Below, piece by piece: positions 10,737 through 21,801 of a stretch of DNA of 64,000 nucleotides. Position numbers and translations under genes: made by a program. Numbering within the stretch: the first letter of the stretch is position 1; each line of letters starts with the position of its first letter. The notes beneath the pieces are model-generated. The model was not told where the DNA came from, did no database searches, and worked only from the letters and a program-made list of their open reading frames with translations. Origin of the DNA: Oscheius dolichura (taxonomy: Eukaryota; Nematoda; Chromadorea; Rhabditida; Rhabditidae); contig OW051495.1 in assembly GCA_932521035.1 (NCBI GenBank), forward strand, positions 2,046,001-2,110,000, read 5' to 3'.

Positions 10737-13700
10737 TCACAAGAGTAGAAAGACCAGCGACGCTATGAGAGCTGTGAGACCTGAAATCTCCTTATTTTGT
10801 TCGAAATTACGGTATTCTGATTACCAAAATTGTTGTAAGCAGCCTTCGGTGTGGTTGTAGGTGGGGTAGTGGGAGTTGTCCCGTTTTGGGGAGGAATCTC
10901 CGTTGTCACAATGGGAAGAGTAACTGTGGAATTTGGTGTACTGGCTGTTGTTCCAACTGGGCTATTTGTAGTTTGTGGTGAACCTAAAAACCATTTTTCT
11001 CAATTGCAGAGCTTTTCTAATACCTGCTGTAGAACCCAGAGTAGATGGGGTAGTGGATATTGTCCCGTTGGCCGCCGTGCTCCCGGTTGTTTTAGGGGTA
11101 TTATTAGTAGTTATTGGTGGCGCTAAATGGGTTCTTGGTAAGTCATGGTAATTGCTAAATACCTTCTGTAGAACTATTTCCAGCTGGCTGATGGGTAGTT
11201 GTAGTCTGGCCTAGAATTCGAAATACGGTATATCAGCATAATTTTGGCTTACTCTGCGGAGTTGTGATTGTTTGATTGGCTGGAGTCGGCGTTGTTCCAA
11301 CTCCTCCAGTAGTCGCTGTAGGAGGAGTAGAAGTGTATCCGGCCCCGCCAGCAGTTGTCGTCGCCGCTGTAACTGACTTTATAGTGGTAGCTGGAATTTC
11401 TTCTTGTTGTTTTGTTTATTTGATAAAATGCCATCATTATAATGGCATTCATTTCACAATATACTTTTTTGGTTCGGGAATACCGCATTTTTTAGCCCCG
11501 CTAAAGTACTGACAGCGTTTCTGTGACATTCTGCCCGGTGACGGTTTCTCCGGGCACAATGACTCTATTTGAAAGGGATTCAAAGATTCAAAGTACTTCT
11601 AAAATATGCCCTTACATTTCACGGTGGTTCCAGCCGTCCCAGTAGCCGCTGGTGAAGGGGCAGAACTGGATCCAGATGTTGCCATCGTCGTGGCTATTGG
11701 TTTTATAGTGGCAGCTGAAAGTTATTTTCATTGTTTTGTCTAATTCATAAAATCGCGGAATCATCGAGATCCCTGAAGTGTTGTTGCGTCTAAGTAGTCC
11801 TTACTTTTCTCGGTGGTTCCTGTCGTTTCTGTCGTTGTTGCTGGTGTAGTTGAAGCAGTCGTTCCATCAGTTACCGGCGCAGGTGTAGGAACTACAAAAT
11901 TTGAAATATTCCCACTCAAAAATAGCCAAATTACCAGAGTCGGATGAGCTGAAGATCCTGTAAGGGATCAAGGTTCCGTTGGTGGTTTCAAAGTTTTGAA
12001 CCAGCCGCATCCCGACTCCCTCCGCTGTCACATTATAACTACCAGGAGCCAAAGTCTTGAGATCTGTCCTGGAACAGGCGGTATTGACAGAGGTTAGACT
12101 TCTTCTTCTTACTGGTTAGTGTTAGTCTTATTCTGGTATGTCAGGTACAGATTCAAATAGTAGGTGACGGTAAACTGAGTTTCAATGGTGTACTCGAAGG
12201 TAAAATTGCTACCATCCACTGAAAAAAGGGATAAGTGTCTTCCCAGTCGTCCTTCATCTCTTACCACTGTATAGAGTGAGATTTTTAGAGTTCTGATCGT
12301 AATTCCTAAAAGGATAATTGTTGCTCATCAGGAAGCCATTCCTCCCATTCAACGCTACCGTATCCGCGGCTAAAAGTACAAAAATATGTTTTCAAAAATG
12401 CCTTCTTACCGGGTTGAACTGACGAATAGGTGATGATGGCGATGCCCTCCTCCAGGACAAAGGTTCTAGCTGTGCCCGGGAGATATTGAGGATAATTCCG
12501 ATCGTCAAAGAAAGCTGGATCCCTGTAGGACCCTAGAAGGGTTCCTTGGTTATCGTAGTCTTGAATCATTCCACCGACTAGGACCTTGACTGGCGAAGTG
12601 GAGTTTGTATTACCCGGGCAGGAGGGGCATTTCTGAAATGTTGTGAAATTTGGAACATTCCCATGTTTTTATTCTTTTATAAATATTAGTGCAATTCCTC
12701 TACAGTGATAAGCAGCCAACTGCCTTCTTTTGAAGAAAGATTTTATAATAGCCCCCTTGCCAAATTGTTGCTCCTCTTCTCTTCCCTGATAATATATCGC
12801 CGAATTAATTCCGCCGGAAGGGTGGTTACCAGACAGTCAGTGGAGATAAGAAAGGGAACAGTCAGTTTACGACGTCTTCCCGATAAGTACTAGATTACAG
12901 AAATTGTAAATAGAGAAACAAGAATGGGTGAGCCAATTACAAGGTTCGGCCCTCGATAGTCGAATCTCATGCATCCGTAAAATTTCGGCAAAACAACGGT
13001 ATAAAGGCGCCACAGCTTTATAACAATATCGAATAACGGCGAGTCTGCTGCCGAGATTTTACGGGTGTCGGGAATTGGACTATAGAGAACCGAGACAGTT
13101 GCAATCCGTTTCAAATGGAATAATTGAAAAAAAAATTCACGCTACAACTCGTTTTTTCAACCCTTTTCTTTTCCCCAGGCCAATTTTTCAAGACTAAAAG
13201 TAATACCACGTAAGTGACGCTTTCCAGATAGATAGCATTGGATCCGTCGAACTCGTTGAGTACAGTCAGTGCGGCCGGTCCCAATGACGCGTCCAAATGA
13301 ACGGAAGACTGATTATTCCTCTCGGGCCAGGCGTACGGCGACCAGTCCGTGGCAAATGACATTACGTTCTTCATATCTGGACTTATTTTTGCTAGAATAT
13401 CAAGGAGAAGGCAGACTTTCGTGGTCATTGATGATCAGGGTGGCGGTGGCTCCCGTTTCCATTGCCTTGTAGAAGGTCAGAGTGTCACTCGACGACGTGT
13501 AGAAATCATTATCAGCTCCCAAAATGAGGGTATTCAGTCTGAAGTAATAATATAGTAATTGGTCAATTGAAATTCTTCCGAAAATAATAAAGGATGTAAT
13601 ATTTTATAAAAACGACCCCAAATAATAAAAGCTGGGTGAAAAATTTCAAAATACCGCCCAAAAAGATTAAACCTTACGTGCCAATGAAGACAAGATTGGG

Positions 13701-14548
13701 TGCCTTTCCCTCATAGACGAAGATATTCGCGTAGGTCACATAGTCCCAGGGACCGGGATTTTCCATAGATACGGTCAACTAAACGCGTTTCTCTTCTTTT
13801 AATACGACGAAAAATCGATATACCTTTGAATTTGGCTGAGCTATCGCCTGTATCGTGGAGTATGGCTGCCAGCCTTGTTGATATTTGAATTGAACAAAAT
13901 TCGGCTGCTGGTTGACGGATGTCGTGTACTTTGTCGGTGTACCCATTGACACTAAAATCTTCTTATTTTTTAGATTTTCAAAAAGTTATTACAGTAATTA
14001 ATCTTTACACTGATGCTCAGCTCCATCGTTGTGTCCTGGCCGGTAACCACGTTCATTTCAAAGGAGCTTGGCGGCCATTGTAGGTGGAGAGACCTATCAA
14101 CGGGAGTGGTACCGTTTCCTCGGATCCTGAACGGAATTGTAAATACAAAAACAAGTGAGAGCCTACTCCAGAGATTGGGCATTGTTCGGTCCCCATTGGG
14201 AGAAGAGCTGGACAGAGTCGGAGATCTGCATAGAGGAGCCGTTGATACTGATCTCGGCCACGTAGTTGGAAGGGAATGTGAACTGGAAAAGGCCGAGATT
14301 TTTTGTAGCCATAATCAATAGGAAAAAGTAAGTATACTGTAAAAAGTGCTCACATTCCATTGGCAATTCTGACCGCCGGCCATTAGTGTCTTGTTCGTGA
14401 ATTGGAAATGACCACTATCCAAAACGATGACTTCATTATGACAGCCTGAAAATGTCAGGATCCTTTTCAGAATTTCTACTTTTGCCTTACTGTATGGATC
14501 TCCTAAAGCTAGGGAAAAAAAGACAAGGAGTAGGAAGGAGCGTAGCAT
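10737..14548 (-). CDS. CUB-like secreted protein with mucin tail and GPI signal
   Basis: A multi-exon gene. The start exon gives MLRSFLLLVFFSLALG (signal peptide). After a 45-nt intron the nematode CUB-like domain begins (CHNEVIVLD...NCQWNFTFPSNYVAEI). Further conserved exons lie at about 13.19-13.55, 13.68-13.95, 12.30-12.57 and 11.87-12.20 kb. From about 11.9 kb to 10.84 kb several small exons encode a Thr/Pro/Ser-rich mucin-like tail. The last exon (10,737-10,780) adds LTALIASLVFLLL before the stop, a short hydrophobic C-terminus typical of GPI-anchor signals. This architecture matches nematode CUB-like immune or stress-response proteins placed on the apical surface; function is inferred from family. 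Internal exon borders are approximate. A MITE lies in an intron at about 13 kb. Confidence 0.75.
12951..13095. mobile_element. MITE, GCACCCG-TIR family, copy 3
   Basis: Left arm CCCTCGATAGTCGAATC then GCATCCGTAAAATTTCGGCA; right arm GCCGAGATTTTACGGGTG then GGACTATAGAGAACCGAG. This copy shows that the terminal repeats extend about 20 bp beyond the core. Intronic in the CUB-like gene. Confidence 0.72.
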
Positions 14549-14806
14549 TCTTGGTGGCTCAAAGTCAGGAAGAGAGAAAGTTTTATCAAGACGATCCTTT
14601 AAATAAGGAGAACTGTTTTATCGGACCAGTAGGGTCACTGTTATCCCGAAGATGCCATTTTTATCAGCGGGGCTTCTTCCGATACAGTCAGAGCCCCAGT
14701 CATTCAGTGATGAAACATTACCGAATTTGTAGACTTGATCCTTGGCGTCAAACGAACAATTCCATCGTTCAAATAGACGCTTTATATTTCATTCTCAAAA
14801 CATTAA

Positions 14807-15103
14807 AGGAACTCTGAGGGACCCGGGGAGCATACTGTAGATTTTCGCGGGCTTTCTCAAAGCCCGGGAAAACGCATTCCTGATCTACGCGTTTCGTTAT
14901 GTTTTTTCTGTTGATTTCAATACGACAACAATTTGTTATGGCTAATTAATATAAATCACGTCAAAAAATTACCAAAAAAATACCAAAACGGCCAAAAACG
15001 CAGGCGCGTTCAAAATTCAAACGCGCGCCTAAGGCGAAAGGACGCTTGTGAGCGCAGTCGTGGCGGGACCCTTGCGCTCAAGCCGAGGTCCCTCAGAGTT
15101 CCT
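14807..15103. mobile_element. TTAA-flanked MITE
   Basis: AGGAACTCTGAGGGACC at the left and GGTCCCTCAGAGTTCCT at the right form perfect 17-bp inverted ends, flanked by TTAA at 14803-14806 and 15104-15107. The 297-bp interior is GC-rich near its right side and non-coding. A piggyBac-type target duplication is likely. Confidence 0.8.
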
Positions 15104-15107
15104 TTAA

Positions 15108-15872
15108 AATGTAAAGCTGGTCCTTATCAAGTTCACAGTTATTTTCGTACCCTGACAGTTGGAAAAGTATGATTCACTGCCCCTGACTGTGTGAGATATA
15201 GAGAACAATAGAAAGAGCAAGCAAATACGTAATAACTCAGAAATTCACTTCTATATAATTAGCTTTATTATATTTCGCCGGGTTTATGTTTATCACAGAA
15301 CACTGAAATATTCAATTCGGCAACAGACTGTTCACCATTTTCACGCTAGAAAAGTCAATTCCTTATAGTTCTGTACGTCATTTCCCAGACTGTAGCTAGA
15401 TTGATTCCCGTATCAGCTGCGGCTTCGCCCAGAACAAATTGACTTTATTTACAGTAGGTTTCTATTCAACAGTAGCTAGAAGCCAAAATACCTAGCATTT
15501 CTATTGGAAAAAGAAAAAGAGAGCCCACATCTATCATTTACAGAATGAGGCACTTATCGAGTAAACAATTTATCTCTTCCTCAAAACATAAAATCAGCAA
15601 AAATTTCATGTTATTGTCGACTTCTCAGTTGTTTTTCTGTTCCACATTTGGAAAACGATGAGCCATCACGGTGACTGTAAGTAATTTGGCCGATATCCAG
15701 TCACCAGGACAAGGGTAAACAATGCGTCTATGCGTAATAACTGTGGAATTCTTCCATTTATAGCCGCGAAAACAACTTGGTCATGCTTCAGGCGTCCCAA
15801 TATTATGGTTCATTCAAAATTGTTGCTATTTTCAAAAGATTATTTTTTTCTGGATCACATTCTTCAACTGAT
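15108..15872. other. intergenic, nothing recognised
   Basis: Between the MITE and the stop codon of the next minus-strand gene I see no coding exon or structured repeat. Confidence 0.4.
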
Positions 15873-18357
15873 TTATAATCGAGTAAAAAACCGCAAACAA
15901 AGAATGTGAAGACCTAAAAAGTATCCCAGCAGACTCGCTGTCGATATTTCTTCCATTGAAAAGTCGACCCAGATGGCTCCTCCAATCGCCGGTCTTATCA
16001 CCGAATCCACTCGTTGCGCATCAAACGCCATGGTTGTCAACGCAGTAGGATCACTGTAATTGAATAGAAGCCTAGAATTTTCTAATTAGTTTCCCCAAAA
16101 AGACAGAAACTGACTGCTTCGCGGTTGTCTGATTATTATAGGTGTATGTCATGTCAATTCGGCCGCCTTCCGCTCTTGAGTTCGGTAGATTTAGAGTGAA
16201 ATTCCACCGGTAATTGGTCACCCCGTCTTCTGGCCAGAAATGAAATTCTTTTGTCGCCGGCGTTCTCAGTACAATGGGTGATTGACTGAAGTCGTAACCT
16301 TTCCTCTTAAAGCGGGCAAAATTCCATCCAGCTGAAATTTTATCAAATGCTTTAATGTCTCTTCAAATAGTAGGAATATATCCACCGGATATTGTATGTA
16401 TGACCAGTATGCCTCCGGCGGCCGTTGGCCGCGTTGGGATTAATTTGTATCGGTCGAAAACGATTTGACAGTCGGATAAGATCTAACGGTCGACACTTTC
16501 TGACTGTCGTCTGTAGGGATTGACCGGTCATTGACCAGGGAAGTCATTGAGCGGTCAATCCGTACAGACGACAGGTCTTACAGACAGACAGACAGGGATC
16601 TCCCTATTATTAGGGTAGGATATTCGTCAAGATACCAATCTAGCTCAGAAAGACATTGCTTACATTGGAGAGCGTTGAAGCTGCTTTCAATACAGACGGA
16701 CCCGCTCTCAATGGCGAATGTCGGCGTATTACCGTACACCCTCTGCGGCAGTTCATCTGGATCTCCACTGAAAAACACACATATTAATTCGAGTTCAAGG
16801 AAAACCAACTAGTAAGTGTGGGCCGGTACCATCAACGCCGGATTCTGAGGAAAAATGTTGTATATTTTTAATACAGGAAAGGGATTCTGGAAAGTTAGCG
16901 CTATTAAAAGATAGTAACCTACAGAGCTGCTGGAGACATTGGTCATAATCATCCCGGTCAGGAAATCTGCCTTGTGGAATCTGTCGAAGATACTGAGATT
17001 TAAAAAGACTGTATAGGCCGCCGGGCCGTCGGCAGCGTCAAGACAGATTAACGGGCCGAGGTAAGTTGGCCGGTTAGGCGAGATAGCATAACTGAAGTGC
17101 CAATTCTTGAAATAATTCGTATCTGAAGATGGGAACGAATATTTTGGAGGAGAGAAATGCTTACTTTGGTCATTTGTAACAGTTATAAATATTTCCTGGG
17201 TGATTTGCTTCGAGATGAAAAGACAAATGGCCTGTTTATTCAGTTGAGAGAGTACTTCGGGAGAGAACAGCCTAGAAATGACCTATTGTACTGGTTTTCG
17301 GTGCAGGCGCTCTATAATGACCTAATAGGAAGAAACCCCCTTACGTTCCAATAACGTAGAAATTGTTGGTGTTCGAATCGTCGTAGGTATAAATATGAAC
17401 ATTTATCAGCTGCATCTTCACCTCGAATAAGGAATAATAGAGCACGTGCAATGTGATCTACAATTGATGTTCTACCCCTAGAAACAACCCACATTTGAAT
17501 CGCTGGTTGACTTGAACATGAGCGACGTGTCCTTGGGATAGTTTCCGAGAAATGGGACACCCGGCTCAATAAGGGGATTGACGTCAATTTTGATAAAAGA
17601 AGCGTTTCCGGGAGAAGAGAGGGGAAGCATGATGGCTGGGTCGAAAGGCTTGTCTGAAACTTGGGCATTACTGTATTTTTGGGCCCATTCTTCTCTTGAA
17701 TACTTTGAATTATAGCGAGTACAACAAAAAGTGTACTATTTAAGTGAAACACATCACCAGGGTACCCAACGTTCTCGTTCTCCAAGCCCTCTGTTTGAAG
17801 ATTTCCTGAAGCATTCGTGCCGCGACTCACGTTCGATGCTTCTAATCATCAGGCCACCAATTATTGGTTGTTCCGTAGAATTGTCCACATCCCCGGTGAT
17901 TATAGCCACAATAACAGCTGGATATGGGAATTCTAGGCTAAAGATCCCAGTTCCATTTCCGTCGCTGCTACTGAACAATGAATTGAGCTAGAAAATGGAG
18001 AGAATGAAACCTAATAATCCCTCCGTAGGTATCGGAGACGGAAAAGAGGTGAGGTTCGATAAATCCACTATAATCTACAGTAACCTCGGCTGAATAGAAT
18101 TTTGGGATATTTATCTGAATTTTCGTTTTATTATAGGGATAAAGAGCTCCGTACCTGGTACAGACAGTTCTGATTATTCGCATAGGATCCAGTGGGCAGC
18201 AGCCAGGCCGGAATATTGTCCTTATTTGTGGCCTTTCCCAGTGTTATCGTCTGGTTACTGCAAGTTACTGAAAAGAGGAGAACCTTCGGTGGGAGGGAAG
18301 TCACTTACGAAGGGCTGAAGCGTCTTTAAGTAAGAAAGCTAGAAGGGAGAGTAACAT
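15873..18357 (-). CDS. CUB-like secreted protein, tandem copy A
   Basis: The start exon encodes MLLSLLAFLLKDASA, a signal peptide. The next gives LTCSNQTITLGKA and NNQNCLYQ, then INIPKFYSAEVTVDYSGF, which is the nematode CUB-like domain with its paired cysteines. Further exons at about 17.8-18.0, 17.3-17.6, 16.9-17.1, 16.63-16.77 and 16.1-16.3 kb lead to a terminal exon with FDAQRVDSV and RPAIGGA, ending near 15,873. No mucin tail or GPI signal is seen. It is a close paralogue of the gene at 21.8-24.2 kb. Exons and introns of the first half are almost identical between the two, while the second half has diverged. A 200-bp dispersed repeat sits in an intron at 16.4-16.63 kb. A role in secreted defence or stress response is inferred from family only. 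Internal exon ends are approximate. Confidence 0.75.
16400..16627. repeat. dispersed ~200-bp repeat, copy 1
   Basis: Starts with GTATGCCTCCGGCGGC and TTGGCCGCGTT, and ends with CGACAGGTCTTACAGACAGA followed by ATTATTAGGGTAGGAT. The same ends occur at 36,832-37,036 and 42,830-42,962. It contains short CAGA runs and inverted GTCTG/CAGAC segments. It is intronic here and non-coding. Confidence 0.7.
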
Positions 18358-19031
18358 GTGATAGAGACAAGCATAAAGTGGTGCAAATTACGCGGCAATA
18401 AGTCAATTTTCGGCTAACTGATTAAAACTAATGAATTGGATTAGAAACAGGCAACGCGCTGATCTTTTATTGGAGCTGGGAGGTGGGAGGGAGTACAAGA
18501 ATAAAGTACGTCTTATCCCATATTTAGAAGGAATAAAATAATTGTGAGTCTATTACAGCTTGCTGGCAGACTGGCAGATACGGAGAAATGGGTTAGTTGC
18601 TTACAAGGGAACCTTTTCACTTTAGGTTGGACTCGTGAGACGAGACCTAGCTCATTCGAAAGAGCATCAAAAGTTATGCCAGAAACCGTGTTCCGTTTTC
18701 CCAAAATGACCCGTGCTACGGCGTAGCGCACGTTTGACGTTTATGTGTTAAATTTGTCAACACTGGTTTTCGCCGTTATATACTGCGGATTGCCGACGGC
18801 TATAAGCTAACTGGTGGCCAATTGGGTAGCGCAACCGTTCTCAGTTCTTTTTTGCTTTTTTTCCTTTTCAGGTTCGAATTCTCCGTGAAACAATACGATT
18901 TTTGCCATTTTTTTGTGAGAGAATTAGATCAAATAAGAACAACAAAATGTTTATGTTCAACAAGCGTGATCGATGACCACGAAGTGATGGAAGCAGTAGC
19001 GTCTGTCACAGTGAGAGCACAGCCCAAAGGA

Positions 19032-20538
19032 CTAGTCCAGGCAGCCGGCTTCGGCACAGAGGGATCCATCAAAAGGAGGGAAACAGATCTGGACGGGCGT
19101 CTTGTAGGAAGGAATATCCACATCACAATAGCCGCTCTGCTTCCAGGCATGGAGAATGAAGTTTGTGAACCTCGGGTTGAAGTGGAAGTGGTGATGCGTC
19201 ACGGAGTGGATCCGAAGTAGGTTCTCCCTCCTGTGGACTGGAAAATCAATCCCGTAGAGCTTCACGTGCTTCACGATCTTCTTATCGAATGCCTTCAAGT
19301 AGCGGAAGTATCCAACATCCAATGACTGTCCCATTCTAGTAGTTCCGGGCGGGATGTTCATGATCTTTACCAGGATTCCAGCAGGTACCTCGGCTTGAAG
19401 AGCAGCGTGGTCCTTGAAGGAGGACCAGCTATCCACAATAACCAGGTTCCATCCATTCGACTTCACGTACGGCACGACACAGGTACGGAACCAGTCCAGC
19501 ATCAGAAGCTTCGTCATAATGTGGGAGGTGTGGCATCGGATGATCAAGTTTCCATACTTTCCAGGAACGAAGGAGAAGGGAAGGCGGCCATCTTTCTCCT
19601 GGAGGGCAATGTAGAGCAGTGAATCAACATAGTTGTCCATGTGGATCTTCGGCATGAGGGTAGAGCTGTGCGTTGTAGCCGCCACGTTGTCGACCACTTG
19701 CTCCACTCTCTTCTGTCCTTTGATAGTCAAAGCCCGAGCACCATGCATCTCCTTGAGGAAGCCGGACTGATCCGCATTGAAGACAGCATCCAATCCAGCA
19801 CCATTCTGCTCCATGAACTTGTTGACTTCCTCCACAAAGGCGGCAATGTCCTGCTGCAGCTGGTCCTTCTTGTTGAAGTTGGCCCGGGAGACAAACTTGG
19901 TCACTTTCCTGCTAACGATGGCGTGGCTCTTCTTGAATTTCGAGATCCAGGATGAGGAGACTTTGAAGCCAACAGCATATCCCTTCTCTTGGTTGATGAG
20001 GATGGCGGCACGCTGGAGATCTTCATCGTGGACAGCGATTCCTTCTGTCAGCTTGGTCATCAACCACTCGAAGAGATCCGCATCCAGAGCTTTCAAGGCT
20101 GACTTCCGATGGAGAACAGCTTGGAGTCCCTCCCGCTCGAACTTCCGCAGAACGTCCATGTCGTTCCCATTTCGAATGAAAGGATACATCGTCTTCATAC
20201 AGGAAAGCTGACGATATCCTTAGACGGTTTCACGGTAGAAGGCCAGAGCTTTGGCAAGTGAGGTCGGCGTCGCCATGTTGCCCCCCACCAGAGAACTTGA
20301 TCCACTGACCAGCAGGACAATCACCATCAGGCTCGTCGGCGTCGGCGTTAGGATTCCAATCGGCATCTTTCGCATCCACCAGTTCGTCTTCCTTCTTCAC
20401 ATCTATAGTACGTCCAGCTTGGTAGTCCTCCAGCAGCTCCACCAGATCCAAGAAGAAGTCCGCGTCTCTAGGAGAGAGCCCATCAGCGTCTCCGTTGGAG
20501 AAGTGGCGGGCAAGGCGGGCAGCAATGTTGGCAGCCAT
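19032..20538 (-). pseudogene. pogo-superfamily DDE transposase, N-terminally broken
   Basis: The long intact part (19,032-20,198) has an N-terminal CENP-B-like helix-turn-helix region (AVGFKVSSSWISKFKKSH), then the catalytic core. First Asp is in NADQSGF, second in IVDSWSSFKDH, third in GQSLDVGYFRYLK, the DDD arrangement of pogo/Tigger-type DDE_1 proteins. Upstream, an acidic 102-residue frame (20,230-20,538, MAANIAARLARHF...) would encode the N-terminus. It is separated by a frameshift at a six-C run (20,281-20,286) and a stop codon just before 20,220. With the catalytic residues intact but the N-terminus disrupted, this copy is probably recently inactivated. It moves DNA by cut-and-paste using the flanking TIRs. 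Confidence 0.82.
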
Positions 20539-20742
20539 GAGAATGTGGCGAACAATGAGAATTCATCACTATATATACCTATTTTTCGTCGAAAGAAGAG
20601 GTCAAAACGTCGTTTAAACGTTGTATGAATGACAGAAATTAACATTTCTGTCTCAAAAAAAATGGCAAAAATCGTATTGTTTCACGGAGGATTCGAACCT
20701 GACAAGGAAAAAAAGCAAAAAAGAACTGTGAGCGGGTGCGCT

Positions 20743-21177
20743 GGTGCACCCCCGGATCAGAAAACAGACGGTTTAAAGTTTTCTGAGCAACACTGCTCAG
20801 TTTAAAATGTATTCTTTGTTTCTTGTCTATTTTTTGCCTTATCTCGCCTTTCTAATTGTACTTTCCTTTCTTTTTTTGTTCTTTATTGTTGTATTAACTT
20901 TTCTTAATAAATATCATGAAAATAAACGTTGTTTTATCATGTATAACGGGTAGAAAACTGGATGGAAGCCATCAAGGCTTTTGTTTTTTATTTTCGACTC
21001 TGTACGTAGTATTTTTATTGCCACGAAAGTTCTAAAACGTCCGTGTTTTGAACCGACCTTTTTCTGAACCGTCCGTTTTCTAAACCGTCCAGTTCTAAAG
21101 CGTCCGGTTTCTAAACCGTACATTTTTCGAAACCGACCGTGTTTTAAACCGTCTGTTTTCTGATCCGGGGGTGCACC
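20743..21177. mobile_element. nested non-autonomous element in the right TIR
   Basis: GGTGCACCCCCGGATCAGAA at the left and TTCTGATCCGGGGGTGCACC at the right form inverted ends of about 33 bp. Flanks GGTGCGCT (20,735-20,742) and GTTGCGCT (21,178-21,185) match at 7 of 8 positions, so an 8-bp hAT-like target duplication is likely. The left TIR of the host element gives the uninterrupted sequence. The right third has many variants of AACCGTCC spaced about 15-20 bp (21,035-21,155), probably subterminal transposase-binding sites. Confidence 0.75.
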
Positions 21178-21801
21178 GTTGCGCTACCCACTTGGCCACT
21201 AGTTAGCTTGCCACCCTCGGCAATCCGCAGTATATAACGGCGAAAACCAGTGTTGACAAATTTAACACATAAACGTCAAACGTGCGCTACGCCGTAGCAC
21301 GGGTCATTTTGGGAAAACGGAACACGGTTTCTGGCATAACTTTTGATGCTCTTTCGAATGAGTTAAGTCTCGTCTTACGAGTCCAACCTAAAGCGAAAAG
21401 GTTCCCTTGTTAGTGCTAAACAATAATACCACAATTCCTTTATCGGTTACCTGAAACAGTTCCATTAAAAGAAGCTCCTCGCCATCGCTTTATATCCTGC
21501 ACGGGGAGTAAAGTGAATATTTCAAGTTATATATTGTAGAATTTTCATGTGCAGTCAATCTAATACGACCGTTGAAAAGTAGACAGCGAATTTCTAATTT
21601 GACAAAAGAAAATATTGGCCTTTTCACAACTAGCCGAGTATTTTTCCATTTGGCTACGAAATTCTACTGGGGGAATTGGAACTATCGCAGGTTTTCGATA
21701 GGATAGGTTTTCTATACCGTTCCTGAAACAGAAAACCCATAGCACGACATCATGTTTCCATTTCTTCCCAGAAGAAGATTTTTTCTCTAACACCTACATT
21801 A

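Larger units (their letters stand above)
18603..21409. mobile_element. pogo-type DNA transposon with long TIRs
   Basis: Left TIR 18,603-18,925 begins ACAAGGGAACCTTTTC. Its inverted copy at the right is split into 21,178-21,409 and about 20,640-20,742 by a nested insertion. The TIRs are thus about 320 bp with roughly 90% identity. A DDE transposase lies between them on the minus strand. Flanking bases share only TTA (18,600-18,602 and 21,410-21,412 if the end is taken as CAAGGG), so the target duplication is short and not certain. The element sits between two tandem CUB-like genes. Confidence 0.85.

Noticed and set aside
10851-11512. Val/Gly-rich + strand frames
   Set aside because: These are antisense shadows of the Thr/Pro-rich tail exons of the CUB-like gene.
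18872-18882. GGTTCGAATTC as evidence of a functional tRNA gene
   Set aside because: No complete cloverleaf can be drawn, and the same sequence is present in both TIRs of a transposon; treated as tRNA-like sequence within the element.
19641-20211. + strand frames in the pogo element
   Set aside because: Antisense to the transposase, which has recognisable catalytic motifs on the minus strand.
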